Assembly (NCBI GenBank): GCA_013538855.1
Contig: JABXJS010000117.1
Span: 1-56,799, forward strand
Source of the DNA: Herpetosiphonaceae bacterium
GTDB lineage: Bacteria; Chloroflexota; Chloroflexia; Chloroflexales; Herpetosiphonaceae
Reading direction: 5' to 3'
Length of the DNA stretch: 56,799 nt
Shown here: in pieces, positions 46,801 to 53,366 of the stretch
How positions within the stretch are numbered: the stretch's first letter is position 1
Layout of the letters: every line of letters starts with the position of its first letter
Notes under the pieces: generated by a model
What the model saw: the letters and a program-made list of their open reading frames with translations, nothing else
Told to the model about the DNA's origin: nothing
Database searches by the model: none
Position numbers and translations under genes: made by a program

Positions 46801-49325
46801 TCTTTGGGGCTGATGCCGATGATCGGCAGCGGCTTGGTGAGGGCGGAGGTCGCCGCATCGCCGCCGGTGAGTGAGTCGATCAGGTCGGCGATGGTCTCCA
46901 GGTTGTCGAGGATCACGTTGAGCAGCGCCAGCGGATTGCCATCGACGCTGTACTCATCGTTGGTGTCCCAGTCGTTCTCTGCGCCGCCAGTGAGCTGACA
47001 GACCAGCGTGGTGTTGGTCAGGCTGACGATGGTGCAGCTGGAGCCGTCGGTGACGTTGCGCAGCTTCGCGCCCTCAAGGCCGGCGATCTGGGTAAAGTTT
47101 TTGCTGCCGTCGGTGAGCGTGGCGGCGTTGCTGCTGCCGCTGTGCTTGCCGCTGGTGCCGGGGTTAAGGTCGAGCACCTTCAGGTTCTGGTTGAAGGCGG
47201 CGTCGGCGGTGACCGCTGGTCGGCCGCTGGTGATGTCGGGCCAGCTGATGCCCACGCGGCCACCGGCGAGCGTCACCGGCGGGCTGCCGATGCTGGTCGT
47301 GACGGAGATGCCGCCGGACATGCGGATGTTGACATCGGCGTCGAGGTAGGTGCTGGGGTTCTGCAGCAGCTGGCGCACCTGCACGGCGTCGGTCACGGCT
47401 GGGCGGTTGACCAGCTGGATGCCACCGACGGGCGGCACAATGTTGACGCCGAGCATTGGTGCGCCAGCGTTGGCTGGGGCGACCACAAAGGCGGCGTTGT
47501 CGCTGCTGTTGGCTCCGGCATCGCCGACAGCCTTGATTTTCAAGAAGCCCAGGCGGCCTTCAAGCGCCACATTGGCGCTGACGCTGGTGTTGGCGCTGAG
47601 CTCGTACTCGCCAGCGCCGCTGCGCACCTTGATGAAGAAGCGATCGGCGGTGGTGCCGCCGGGGATGTGGCTGACATCGGGATCGAGCAGCACGCCGAAG
47701 GTCAGGTCGAGCGTGAGCTGTGATGGGTAGATGCTCGCGCTCGCGCCGCTGCTTGGGCTGAGGCCGATCAGGTTGGTCGCCGTGCGCAGCTGATCGCCGA
47801 AGTTCAGCTGAAGGGTCTTGGTTGGCGCGTCAAATGATTTAGTCAGATGGTAGGTCAGCGCGGTGGTATCCACATCGTAGGCCACCGAGCCGCTGAGGCC
47901 GGCCAGATCGATGAGCTTGTCGAGCAGCTCCTGGGCGGTCTCGAAGCGCTGCTGCACGGTGTGGCTCGCGCCGTTGACGTCAACATATGTGACCTCAACC
48001 TGCGGCCGACCTGGGCTGGTCAGCGTAAACTGCACATTGCGGTTGGGGTTGGTGCCGACCGTATCGGTGAAGGGGCCGCTGGAGTTCAGCGTGCCGTTGC
48101 CGATGGTCCAGGTGGCGCTGCTGGCGTTGGTCAGGCTGACGGCCTGGCAGTAGACCGTCGCGCCAGCGGGCAGCGCGGCCACCGCGCCTTGCGGCGGATC
48201 GGTGTCGCTGGTGCCGCAGACAAGCGCCGCATCGCCCTGCTGATGCACAAAGTCGATCAGCGGCCCGGCCAGATCGAGTACATCGCTGAGCTTGCCCTGC
48301 AGGAACGGCAGGTCAGGGCTGGCCAGGCTTTCCAGGTTCATCAGGCTGGCGACAAGCTGGCTGAGGCCGTTGAGCACATCGGTGGGGCTGACGCTGGTGA
48401 AGTCGATCAGGCTGCCGAAGTCCAGCGTTGGCAGGTTGAAGCCATCGGCCAGCGAGGCGTCGGCGAAGGTGAGCGTCTTATCGGGGCTGCCGCTGATCAG
48501 CGTGGTGTCGATGTTGAGCGTGGCCGCCACATCGTTGCCGGGCTGGTCGACGACGCTGAGGTTGATCAGGTCGCCGATGGCGGTGCTGCTCCACTCATCG
48601 CGCGTGATGCGGCCGTTGCCGTCGGGATCGACCATAGTCAGGTCGAAGCGCGTGTTGAGCGTGGCCGAGCCATCGACGCTGACATCGGTGAAGCCAAGCT
48701 GGGCCACGAACGCGCCGATGGCGGCGTTGGCGTTGACCGACAGCTGAAACGCTGGCACGTTGGCCAGGTAGAAGGCGAGGCTGCTGTTGGGGTTGCTGGT
48801 ATCGAGACGGAAATGAAATGAAGAAAAGAGCTGCAAGCCCAAGGTGAAGCTGCCATTTTCCAGCGTAATGTCGTCTTGATTAAGCGCAAACGGTGCATTG
48901 AGCGTGTGCTGCAGCGTGACGCTGAAGTTGACATCGACCAGCGCGCCGCTGCTGGGGCCAACGCTGACGTTGCTGAAGGTCACGGTGATGCCGCCGTAGG
49001 TGCCGGAGGCGTTGGTGATGGCGTCGGCAAGGTCTTGGTAGGCGGCGTCAAGTGGTAGATTGTCGAGCGCGAGCTTCAGCGAGTCGCTAAAGATCGAGCT
49101 GAGATTGAGCGCCGACGGGTCAATCGGACTGAGACTGGTCAGGGGCAGTGCCGCTGCCAGCCCATCAAGATCACCAAGCTGATTGAGCGTCAGGCTGAAG
49201 TCCTGTAGCCCGTTGGCTAAGGCCAGCACGTCATCAACTTCGGCGGCGTAGCTGTGCCGGGGCAGGGCGCTGGCTAGCATCAGCATGAGAAGCAGGGCCG
49301 AAAATACTCGGCTTATACGCTGCAT
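37890..49325 (-). CDS. giant secreted RTX-repeat protein (3,811 residues)
   Basis: Start 49325 is chosen because GAAGGAGGCACC precedes it and a Sec signal peptide follows (MQRISRVFSALLLMLMLAS, cleavage after HSYA). Residues ~30-2130 are beta-rich modules with an EF-hand-like loop (DPDGNGRITRDEW, ~232), two Cys modules (CGTSDTDPP ~365, CGTKDTNPP ~863), YLPLVTR (~937) and a dockerin-like DQDSDGDVDPLDLQLL (~1356). From ~2137, RTX nonapeptides (GGxGxDxLx, such as GGAGADTLNGNAGDDSLNG) continue to ~3680. From ~2400 they lie inside about ten larger repeats, each with an AGDNATILRPLSGG-like segment. The last ~130 residues are unique. It probably binds calcium at the cell surface as an adhesin or matrix protein. 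It has a Sec signal rather than a type I secretion setting. Confidence 0.9.
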   Translation of the reverse strand: MQRISRVFSALLLMLMLASALPRHSYAAEVDDVLALANGLQDFSLTLNQLGDLDGLAAALPLTSLSPIDPSALNLSSIFSDSLKLALDNLPLDAAYQDLADAITNASGTYGGITVTFSNVSVGPSSGALVDVNFSVTLQHTLNAPFALNQDDITLENGSFTLGLQLFSSFHFRLDTSNPNSSLAFYLANVPAFQLSVNANAAIGAFVAQLGFTDVSVDGSATLNTRFDLTMVDPDGNGRITRDEWSSTAIGDLINLSVVDQPGNDVAATLNIDTTLISGSPDKTLTFADASLADGFNLPTLDFGSLIDFTSVSPTDVLNGLSQLVASLMNLESLASPDLPFLQGKLSDVLDLAGPLIDFVHQQGDAALVCGTSDTDPPQGAVAALPAGATVYCQAVSLTNASSATWTIGNGTLNSSGPFTDTVGTNPNRNVQFTLTSPGRPQVEVTYVDVNGASHTVQQRFETAQELLDKLIDLAGLSGSVAYDVDTTALTYHLTKSFDAPTKTLQLNFGDQLRTATNLIGLSPSSGASASIYPSQLTLDLTFGVLLDPDVSHIPGGTTADRFFIKVRSGAGEYELSANTSVSANVALEGRLGFLKIKAVGDAGANSSDNAAFVVAPANAGAPMLGVNIVPPVGGIQLVNRPAVTDAVQVRQLLQNPSTYLDADVNIRMSGGISVTTSIGSPPVTLAGGRVGISWPDITSGRPAVTADAAFNQNLKVLDLNPGTSGKHSGSSNAATLTDGSKNFTQIAGLEGAKLRNVTDGSSCTIVSLTNTTLVCQLTGGAENDWDTNDEYSVDGNPLALLNVILDNLETIADLIDSLTGGDAATSALTKPLPIIGISPKDLLAQFRNLKSAIQQIRQGQSAAQILCGTKDTNPPSGDISALNDGTVIYCQARTNQRKVLDGEWTITGGTALSRNAATSQPFMLRPASVIPTADHQAYLPLVTRPGSAPLDNDNSVLATIGKNPTANAAFVINTGRPNAKAYAGSDFNVHLRFSGSGGTHVASLQGIDGLPTSLQDLEVLIEDTLGLPASAFGLELADLPAPGSTSGDGTKDLVVRLGYGICTQSNPDCTASSQVVTPTQVPINIDLGTSNPDLIGVSSNSMLNVDYAANAQLDLAIPLRPKFDANSIVVVDTTGVILSAGVSSVDLNLDANIGPLTIALGTSVDTDSGTAGVQPGAGAAKIGAKFTLNNSTSDSTPNNQTFTFSQYISGLSADLGGPTNPNDCGPITSGDYGSTTLPISLTGDACVHLAMGLNNTYLGDLGMVAPDLAAPSNWQVYLPADLLDQIANSLLDWDLLLQSLPKLLTKLQVLLEGGAANTSLPLLGDALDAGADIVETLNTYVVTPLANLGAQLKAVADQDSDGDVDPLDLQLLAQTKLYEALGPGSSAKLLLSSSWGSDGSAVDLDDVRVIATCGSAPCADGDQLTSISDLRVTFAVGQGLAPAGVPSQGCSTSDCLDGLTVPFNIGLPGLPLRSEGAIAINAGWRLLLDFGLSRNEGPYLVAGGTDHDAPELQIGASAALGENQAACDPINDPVSSAPNELLNYSPNRCLLGELGFLEVNIRDGADDNGSTASTDDDRTKLTLLGTTNLTSSSGDRLTIPQLLNGSGGLDFGLQADANVDLRVRTGFRDQSAGFPSILGSFHLNWSWGVGDVPSQTTPTNIDFKNLYLDLGSFISKYLTPIVREIKKVTGPLQPVIDTLRAPLPVLSDLSHLVGGDDISLMSLIQAVSSNDLTLINRLIQLISFINNLPSGNTNVMIPLSTVAEAFKVNKQLAKGGPLTPDRAGDLVSDPQPRTDLLNDIEGNTLRPDLPRIDGVANVTATHGAFGVDGLSFPFLDSATEIFGVLMGKDVTLIRYDAGTLRAAAGLSYTFGPIFVGPIPISIGLAGSVEVRGRFAIGYDTSGLRKVLQNGSSGVHLFDGIFIDDLDANGVDVPEISLIGTVSASAALDAVIVAAGVEGGIRLTVDLNLNDSPDPDGKLRIEEIFDKLQNPICLFDVSGRLEAFLNAFVRVGFSFFSKTFRIKIANVVLLDFSHSCSPPQPDLATVQNGNLVLNMGSQARRDARHILTDEINESFVVRQLNAEGTKFSISAFGAYEEETISAGGKIIANADDGDDSISLEAGVDPDGNTIPFTARAEFNGGDGNDSFKTGAGADLLNGGAGSDSLNGGGGNDTINGDADDDVLSGEIGDDTLSGGDGNDVILGGAGADTLNGNAGDDSLNGGPGSNTPTSPGNNPDLGDTIIGGTGNDDIDGGFGDDTLYGDEVLACTDEGAASGGNDTITGGFDNDTIIGGAGDDTLVGEDGDDTICGNSGADTIDGDAPANGATNGVFRISAKKQRGTAITASDGNDRLFGGSGPDTIHGRGGDDDIFGLGGADSLFGDGDNDDISGGSGSDSIDGGTGRDYLLGDDGTVNRPAGQLDATSVSVSETSGDADTIHGRDGSDVIFGEGGADQLFGDAGADTISGNGGDDTLRGGDDADTLSGNADADTLFGDSGNDRMFGNAGADTLRGGLDDDYLEGNEDADTLFGDAGQDDLIGGSSAPGTPDAADVINGNAGHDVLAGDNATITRPGGTEVDGSTRRSVTLLDPTIGGGDTLHGDEDNDRIFGGPEKDTIYGDDGDDYAEGNQSNDTLYGGLGQDDLIGGSSTSGAADGRDIITGNDDHDVLAGDNATIVRTGAVNTFDGSQTRVITLLDPTIGGPDTLYGNFGNDRLYGGPANDDLHGHAGDDYLEGNQDADLLIGYAGQDDLIGGSSTSGAADGADELWGGDHLGLLNDDADVLAGDNAAISRPLSGGQWISDALAPGVSVIRRSTTLYDVATTTFAPDPSTSAADQLFGENGFDVLYGQGADDLIHAGPGDDYAEGNAGADRIYGDSGQDDLIGGSGRSTSADPASAVDGRLDGSDLIFGGSNSADLPSDFDVIAGDNATILRPLSGGAWIFDNFAPEASNVIRRSITLYDVATASAPAAPGTNAADELYGEGSHDVVYGQGGDETISGGSGDDYIEGNDGNDTIFGNADQDDLIGGSGRVISDDPSSAVDGRRDGADTIYGADHASDLPNDFDVIAGDNATILRPLSGGHWQVNTFNASYMRTLFLYDVGTADQPAASGTSGGDTLFGEGSADLMYGQGADDLMSGGSGDDYMEGNAASDTMNGDADNDDMVGGTGRINTDGPSGSDGRLDANDTIHGNAGFDVIAGDNAVIARTLVDGQWQSNIFNDGIQHERRILRDLDSAAGPLVSGGDSLYGDADDDLMYGQGADDTMSGGSGDDFMEGNHGSDTMDGNAGQDDMLGGTTQAGLTDGRDLMHGNADADIMLGDNGSIERPLDSASHWQRQTFAADAVDIVKRSITLYDIASANGNQPSTSLSGGDTMFGDAGRDQLFGQGNGAQPADQADPADGIDNDLDGQVDEDAAWLGDELHGGSEDDYMEGNHGQDLLFGDDGQDDMIGGYSSGNGVIGSAVKPSNMADGADIMHGGNDGDVMLGDSASITRPLDAKGRWQRIVGGTLAFDLVVRETDMVTTPQQNGAFGDDYMQGNDGHDDMYGQRGNDYMEGNTGEDAMLGDLGKITNRLENGSREEVIETNAPFLSATIFAEGTLTRLVEQYAFDKPVASGDDIMLGGDGHDSVHGGPGADIINGDGGLNLPATVDNDVVFGGDDNDVVWGGRDSDWIWGGYGDDNLDVKPRPGRDPQSWFTYGSVDNYQGFDTIYGGWDQDALQADVGGPGPVPGDRLLDWVGAYNVYYTCPGAYGEGVITRGHSPSVIRFVQDLAEGAGVIDASNQHASGYNEVAMVFPRDARHNSHPAHPDNPGHFTCN
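38620..42120. repeat. higher-order repeats inside the giant gene
   Basis: About ten copies of a 107-168 residue unit (roughly 320-505 bp) occur in series. Each has an LGD/AGDNA-x-I-x-R segment, a variable stretch often containing LYDVAT, several RTX nonapeptides with YGQGADD and GGSGDDYMEGN, and a closing QDDLIGGS. Copies near 40.15 and 40.57 kb are almost identical over tens of bases, indicating recent duplication; outer copies are more diverged. Confidence 0.85.
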
Positions 49326-49360
49326 GGTGCCTCCTTCATCAGGTCGTTCAAAACGCAAAG

Positions 49361-49383
49361 AGTCTGACATAAACTGTCAGACT
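49361..49383. promoter_or_regulatory. operator-like inverted repeat upstream of the giant gene
   Basis: AGTCTGACA (49361-49369) and TGTCAGACT (49375-49383) are exact reverse complements around TAAAC. The repeat lies 36-58 bp upstream of the giant gene's ATG, in or next to where its promoter or early leader must be. Confidence 0.5.
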
Positions 49384-49517
49384 TGCCAGACCAACCTTGG
49401 GAGTTTTTCACACAGCATGGTGGCGCTTCAGGCACTGCTGCCAAACCAGCCTGAGCGACACAAAAAACCCACGAGCTTCTATCGACTTACGGCGGATATA
49501 CCGCAGCGACAGGCGGT

Positions 49518-49558
49518 TTGGGGCGCAACCCCAAGCCCCCGGCAGGGTTTGACCCTGC
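49518..49558. repeat. REP-like two-hairpin element, copy 1
   Basis: TTGGGG-CGCAA-CCCCAA (49518-49534) and GCAGGG-TTTGA-CCCTGC (49542-49558) are two adjacent hairpins joined by a C-rich linker. The second hairpin recurs in diverged form at 49809-49829, and the GGGG-loop-CCCC plus CCCCC arrangement resembles the repeat at the window's right end. Confidence 0.55.
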
Positions 49559-49808
49559 ATTCAGATGCAAAATACGCACATCTGGTAGTAGCCGACATGC
49601 AATGCAGTTCGGCGCTGTGGGCTAAATTTTTGGCTACTGTTGAGGGTGGAGTGTAGTGTGGATAGGTGAATGGACCGTAGCCTAAAGTACTATGATTGGA
49701 TAGGAGCTATGATAGCAGAGTTGTTCATATATTGCAATGATTAATCGCCTTCTATCAGTCCAGGGGGCCGACACGGTGCGGGCGGAGTTGGGTCGCAGCG
49801 CCACGCTC

Positions 49809-49829
49809 CCGGCAGGGTTGCATCCTGCA
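49809..49829. repeat. REP-like element, diverged copy 2
   Basis: CCGGCAGGGTTGCATCCTGCA matches the core of copy 1 (CCGGCAGGGTTTGACCCTGCA) with the hairpin arms GCAGG/CCTGC kept. Confidence 0.5.
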
Positions 49830-49883
49830 CCCAGGTTAGGGGCTGTTTTAAACAGTATTCTTGGGCAGTGCAAGTGCACAACT

Positions 49884-49923
49884 AAAAACACAACGCCTGC
49901 TCGTATGGCAGCAAGCAGGCGTT
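49884..49923 (-). terminator. intrinsic terminator after the GH13 gene
   Basis: AACGCCTGCT (49892-49901) and AGCAGGCGTT (49914-49923) form a 10-bp stem. On the minus strand it is followed by GTGTTTTTAG. It lies about 80 nt after the GH13 stop. Confidence 0.75.
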
Positions 49924-50002
49924 GGCTGTGTTAGGAGAGACCGATTGTTAATCAGTACTATAGCTGATGCCTCTTAACCATTTCTTACTGAGGATTAAGC
50001 GT

Positions 50003-51664
50003 TTATTGATTGTGGCTCGGCGCAGAGTGCGGGTGATCGTCGAGCCGGAACCAGCGATAGCCGTAGCCCTCCAGCTCAAGCGTGGTCGAGTTGTGCTCCA
50101 GCTTGCGATACTGCTTATCGCCAAGCAGGTCGTTGAGCTGCCTGGCGTTGTAGTCGCTCAGATCGAGCGTGATCGTGCAGTCCTTATCGGCCAGGTTGTG
50201 CACCGCAACCACGGTGCGGCTGTTCCAGGTACAGGCGTGGGCAAAGACGGCCGGGTGTCCAGTGTCGATGATGGCGCAGCCGCCGCGGCCAAACTCGGGG
50301 CACTCCTTGCGTGCGCGGATGGCACGCTCCATCCAGTTAAACAGCGAGTCCGGGTCGCGGCGCTGATCGGCCACATTGACCTCGTTGGCATAGCTGTACG
50401 GGCCAGCGTCGATCACCGGGCGCACCAGCCCGTCGCGCGGCGCATCGGAGAAGCCGGCATTTTTGGTGTCGGTCCACTGCATCGGCGTGCGCACGCTGTT
50501 GCGCTGATCAAGCGACAGATCGTCGCCCATGCCGATCTCCTCGCCATAGCGCAGCACTGGCGTCCCTGGCAGCGTCCACATCAGGCTGTAGGCCAGGCGC
50601 AGGCGGCGCTGGTCGCCAGCGAGCATCGGCGGCAGGCGGCGGCGAATACCGCGATTGTAGATCTGCATGGTCTCCTTTGGCCCAAACTGCTCAAAGACAA
50701 ACTGGCGATCCTTCTCGCTCAGCCGCCCGAGATCTAGCTCGTCGTGGTTGCGCAGGAAGTTGGCCCACTGGCAGCTCTTGGGAATGCCCGGCGTTGCCTG
50801 CATGCAGTCGATGATCGGCTGCGCTGATTGGCGCGCCAGGGCGAGGAAGATGTTCTGGTTGAGCAAGAAGTTAAAGATCATGGTCATGCGGTGGCCTTCG
50901 CCGAAGTACTGGTCGATCTTGTCGAACGGCACGTTGGCCTCGGCCAGCATGATCGCATCGCCGCGCCGCCAGGTCAGGAAGTCGTCGAACTCACCGAGAT
51001 ACTCGTACATGTCGCCCTGCTGGCCGTCGGTGCCCTTCATCTCGATCAGGAACGGCGCTGCATCGACGCGAAAGCCCGACACGCCCAGCTCCAGCCAGAA
51101 GCCCATGATGCGCATGATCTCGGCGCGCACCGCCGGGTTGCTGATGTTGAGGTCCGGCTGATACTTGTAGAAGCGGTGAAAGTAGAACAGCTGCGCCTCG
51201 GTGTCGTAGGTCCATGTGGACTCCTGCACGCCAGGAAAGACCATGCCCTGGTCGGCGTCGGCGGGCTTCTCCTTCGACCAGATGTAGTAGTCGCGGTAGG
51301 GCGAGTCCGGGTTGCTGCGGGCGGCCTGGAACCACGGGTGCTGATCGGAGGTGTGGTTGACCACCAGGTCGATCAGCACGCGAATGCCGCGCTCCTGGGC
51401 GGCGTGGATGAACTCTACGAAGTCGCCAAGGGTGCCCAGGCGCGCGTCGACGCCGTAGTAGTCGGTGATGTCGTAGCCGTTGTCGCGGTTGGGCGAGGGA
51501 TAGAATGGCAGCAGCCAGACGCAGGTGATGCCTAGCCCTGCCAGATAGTCGAGGCGGCTGGTCAAGCCAGGAAAGTCGCCAATTCCATCGCCATTGGAGT
51601 CTTGAAATGTTTCAACGTCGAGCGAATAGATGCACGCGCGCTTGTACCACCAATCGGGCTGCAT
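50003..51664 (-). CDS. GH13 enzyme, trehalose synthase (TreS)-like
   Basis: The 553-residue protein is a full (beta/alpha)8 GH13 enzyme. Region I is DLVVNHTSD (99-107), the nucleophile is D201 in GFRVDAAPF, the acid/base is E242 in MLAEANV, and the third acid is D308 in FLRNHDELD. The start WWYKRACIYSLDVETFQDSN and the segments NGYDITDYYGVD and RRLPPMLAGD resemble trehalose synthases, which interconvert maltose and trehalose. Other GH13 activities remain possible. It has no maltokinase fusion or signal peptide. AAGGAGGCCCAACT precedes the ATG. Confidence 0.82.
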   Translation of the reverse strand: MQPDWWYKRACIYSLDVETFQDSNGDGIGDFPGLTSRLDYLAGLGITCVWLLPFYPSPNRDNGYDITDYYGVDARLGTLGDFVEFIHAAQERGIRVLIDLVVNHTSDQHPWFQAARSNPDSPYRDYYIWSKEKPADADQGMVFPGVQESTWTYDTEAQLFYFHRFYKYQPDLNISNPAVRAEIMRIMGFWLELGVSGFRVDAAPFLIEMKGTDGQQGDMYEYLGEFDDFLTWRRGDAIMLAEANVPFDKIDQYFGEGHRMTMIFNFLLNQNIFLALARQSAQPIIDCMQATPGIPKSCQWANFLRNHDELDLGRLSEKDRQFVFEQFGPKETMQIYNRGIRRRLPPMLAGDQRRLRLAYSLMWTLPGTPVLRYGEEIGMGDDLSLDQRNSVRTPMQWTDTKNAGFSDAPRDGLVRPVIDAGPYSYANEVNVADQRRDPDSLFNWMERAIRARKECPEFGRGGCAIIDTGHPAVFAHACTWNSRTVVAVHNLADKDCTITLDLSDYNARQLNDLLGDKQYRKLEHNSTTLELEGYGYRWFRLDDHPHSAPSHNQ

Positions 51665-51814
51665 AGTTGGGCCTCCTTGTCTATCACATCACAAACAACC
51701 TTACGCCAGCAGGTGGCGCAGGTAGCTCTGCTGCTGCTTCTATCAATTTACGGGCCACACGCCTGTGGCAGCCCAGACGGCAGCGTGGAGGCGGCACATT
51801 GGGCGCTGCTCTGG

Positions 51815-51820
51815 TATCAT
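51815..51820 (+). promoter_or_regulatory. -10-like element before nadK
   Basis: TATCAT at 51815-51820 lies 34 nt before the nadK ATG. No clear -35 is seen. Confidence 0.3.
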
Positions 51821-51853
51821 GCACGCGGGCTTTTCAACAACAGGGAGTGCTGC

Positions 51854-52681
51854 ATGCAAACAATCGGCGTTATCTACAACCCCTTGGCGGAGCGCACACA
51901 GGTGGCCGGTGAGGCTTTGGTAGCCTGGATCAAGGACAATGGGATGCAGGCGTGGCTGGGCACATCGCAGAGCGGGCGCGAGCAGCCCGAGCTGGTGGCC
52001 AGCAGCGATCTGCTGGTGCCGCTTGGCGGCGATGGCACGGTGCTGCGCACGGCACGCTTGGCCATTCCCCACGATATTCCTATCCTCGGCGTGGCCATGG
52101 GCCACCTGAGCTTTATGGCCGAGGTGACGCTAGAGGAGGTGCGCCCGGCCCTGCTGCGCCTCCAGGCTGGCGAGGGCTGGTACGATCTGCGCACGCTGAT
52201 CGAGACGCGCCTCATTCGCGCTGGCGCTGAGCTGATGCACGAGATCGCCCTCAACGAGGTGCTGCTGGCCCGCACCGAGATGGCGCGCATCGTCAAGGTC
52301 GATGTGCAGATCGATCAGATGCCGGTCACCACCTACCACGCCGACGGCGTGATTGTCTCCACGGCCACTGGCTCTACGGCCTACGCCCTCGCCGCCGGCG
52401 GCCCGCTGATCGACCCGCGCTCCGACGCGCTGCTGCTGGTGCCGGTCGCGGCCCATCTCACCAACATCCCCGCCCTGGTGCTGCCGCCCGACGCGCTGAT
52501 CGCCTGGTGCCTGCGCTCGTACTACCCCGCCGCGCTCAGCATCGACGGCCAGTCATCCTACAACCTAGAGCCAGAGGATGTGATCACCGTCCAGCGCTCG
52601 CAGCGCTGCTGCCGCTTCGCCCGCGTCCACTCGCGCTCGCACTTCTACGAGACACTGGCCCGCCGCCTGCGCCGCGAGTGA
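51854..52681 (+). CDS. nadK: NAD kinase
   Basis: The 275-residue protein has LGGDGTVLRTARL near residue 57 (the GGDGT ATP-binding and catalytic motif), the Gly-rich second block DGVIVSTATGSTAYALAAGG and VAAHLTNIPALVLP toward the C-terminus. It phosphorylates NAD to NADP. The usual GVNLGRLGFL-type segment is GVAMGHLSFM here, a mild departure. An in-frame extension to 51602 would add 84 residues overlapping the divergent GH13 gene and is rejected; CAGGGAG precedes the chosen ATG. Confidence 0.93.
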   Translation: MQTIGVIYNPLAERTQVAGEALVAWIKDNGMQAWLGTSQSGREQPELVASSDLLVPLGGDGTVLRTARLAIPHDIPILGVAMGHLSFMAEVTLEEVRPALLRLQAGEGWYDLRTLIETRLIRAGAELMHEIALNEVLLARTEMARIVKVDVQIDQMPVTTYHADGVIVSTATGSTAYALAAGGPLIDPRSDALLLVPVAAHLTNIPALVLPPDALIAWCLRSYYPAALSIDGQSSYNLEPEDVITVQRSQRCCRFARVHSRSHFYETLARRLRRE

Positions 52682-52870
52682 GGCCGCCCGCTTGTAGCTT
52701 GTATGCTGCTGCTATGCGTCGTTTCTTCTGCCGCTGTGTGCCGACTGTAGGAGCGGCTATGTGCCATCTGCTGGCCGCCTCGGCTGGGGCTGCTCGCGGC
52801 GTGCTGGCAACCAGTGCGCCGCTGCTGCGTACAGCTTGGGGTATCAAGCGCGGAAGCGAAAGGAGCGGCT

Positions 52871-53116
52871 ATGGATCTGCTTGCTGGCGTGTTGGTCACG
52901 CTGTTGGCGGCGGCCAGTGTCTGGTTTGCCTTTACAGAAAAATTTGACTGGCACTCTGACTATAATGCGCTGTGGGCGCGCATGGGCTTTGCAGGCGCAG
53001 TGATGCTGGCCATCCAGGTGACCCACGCCGCCGCTGTGAGCCTACTGTTTTCGGTGCTCGGGCTGGCGGCAGCGGTGCTGCTGGTGCATGGTGGCTGGGT
53101 CTGGTATAAGCACTAG
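52871..53116 (+). CDS. small three-helix membrane protein
   Basis: The 81-residue protein has three hydrophobic segments (DLLAGVLVTLLAAASVWFAF, GFAGAVMLAIQVTHAAAV and SLLFSVLGLAAAVLLVHGG) with a short acidic loop between the first two. I do not recognise the family. The ATG at 52871 has AAAGGAGCGGCT in front, which decides the start against 52814. It lies between nadK and the STAS gene on the same strand. Confidence 0.7.
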   Translation: MDLLAGVLVTLLAAASVWFAFTEKFDWHSDYNALWARMGFAGAVMLAIQVTHAAAVSLLFSVLGLAAAVLLVHGGWVWYKH

Positions 53117-53226
53117 TTTATTGAGGATGCTCAGCGCTGCGGCTGGCGCAGGCCCGTGAGTCACAGAGTCGGGCTACGCCAGCCGCTCGTCGTTCGGGAT
53201 TGCTTAGCGCCTGGGTTGGGTCTGCA

Positions 53227-53245
53227 TTAGGACTTGCGGTCCTAA
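53227..53245 (+). terminator. small hairpin after the small membrane protein gene
   Basis: TTAGGAC (53227-53233) and GTCCTAA (53239-53245) pair over 7 bp with the loop TTGCG. No T-run follows, so termination is uncertain. Confidence 0.35.
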
Positions 53246-53322
53246 CACACTGCACGCTCAGACTACGAACATCCCCCGTAGGTGGGGCAGTGTAGGTGAT
53301 ATGCGCCCTGGGCATCTTGTGC

Positions 53323-53328
53323 TATGAT
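53323..53328 (+). promoter_or_regulatory. -10-like element before the STAS gene
   Basis: TATGAT preceded by TGC, 39 nt before the ATG at 53367. No strong -35 is seen. Confidence 0.35.
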
Positions 53329-53366
53329 TGAGGCTTGTGACCCCCCTGTGAGCTTGAGGGCCTGGC

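Larger units (their letters stand above)
49326..50002. other. intergenic stretch with palindromes and REP-like elements
   Basis: This 677-bp gap separates two minus-strand genes. It contains an inverted repeat close to the giant gene's start (49361-49383), a two-hairpin element (49518-49558), a related diverged copy (49809-49829) and the treS terminator (49884-49923). A 123-codon plus-strand frame overlapping the giant gene's 5' end has no ribosome binding site or family likeness and is not called. Confidence 0.55.

Noticed and set aside
49285-49656. 123-codon plus-strand gene upstream of the giant gene
   Set aside because: It overlaps the giant gene's signal peptide region, has no ribosome binding site, and runs through REP-like hairpins.
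36148-49925. Genomic island or prophage boundaries around the accessory block
   Set aside because: No integrase, transposase, tRNA end or flanking direct repeat was found, so calling an island is not justified.
51602-51853. 84-residue N-terminal extension of NAD kinase
   Set aside because: It overlaps the 5' end and promoter region of the divergent GH13 gene, resembles nothing in the family, and the ATG at 51854 has a ribosome binding site.
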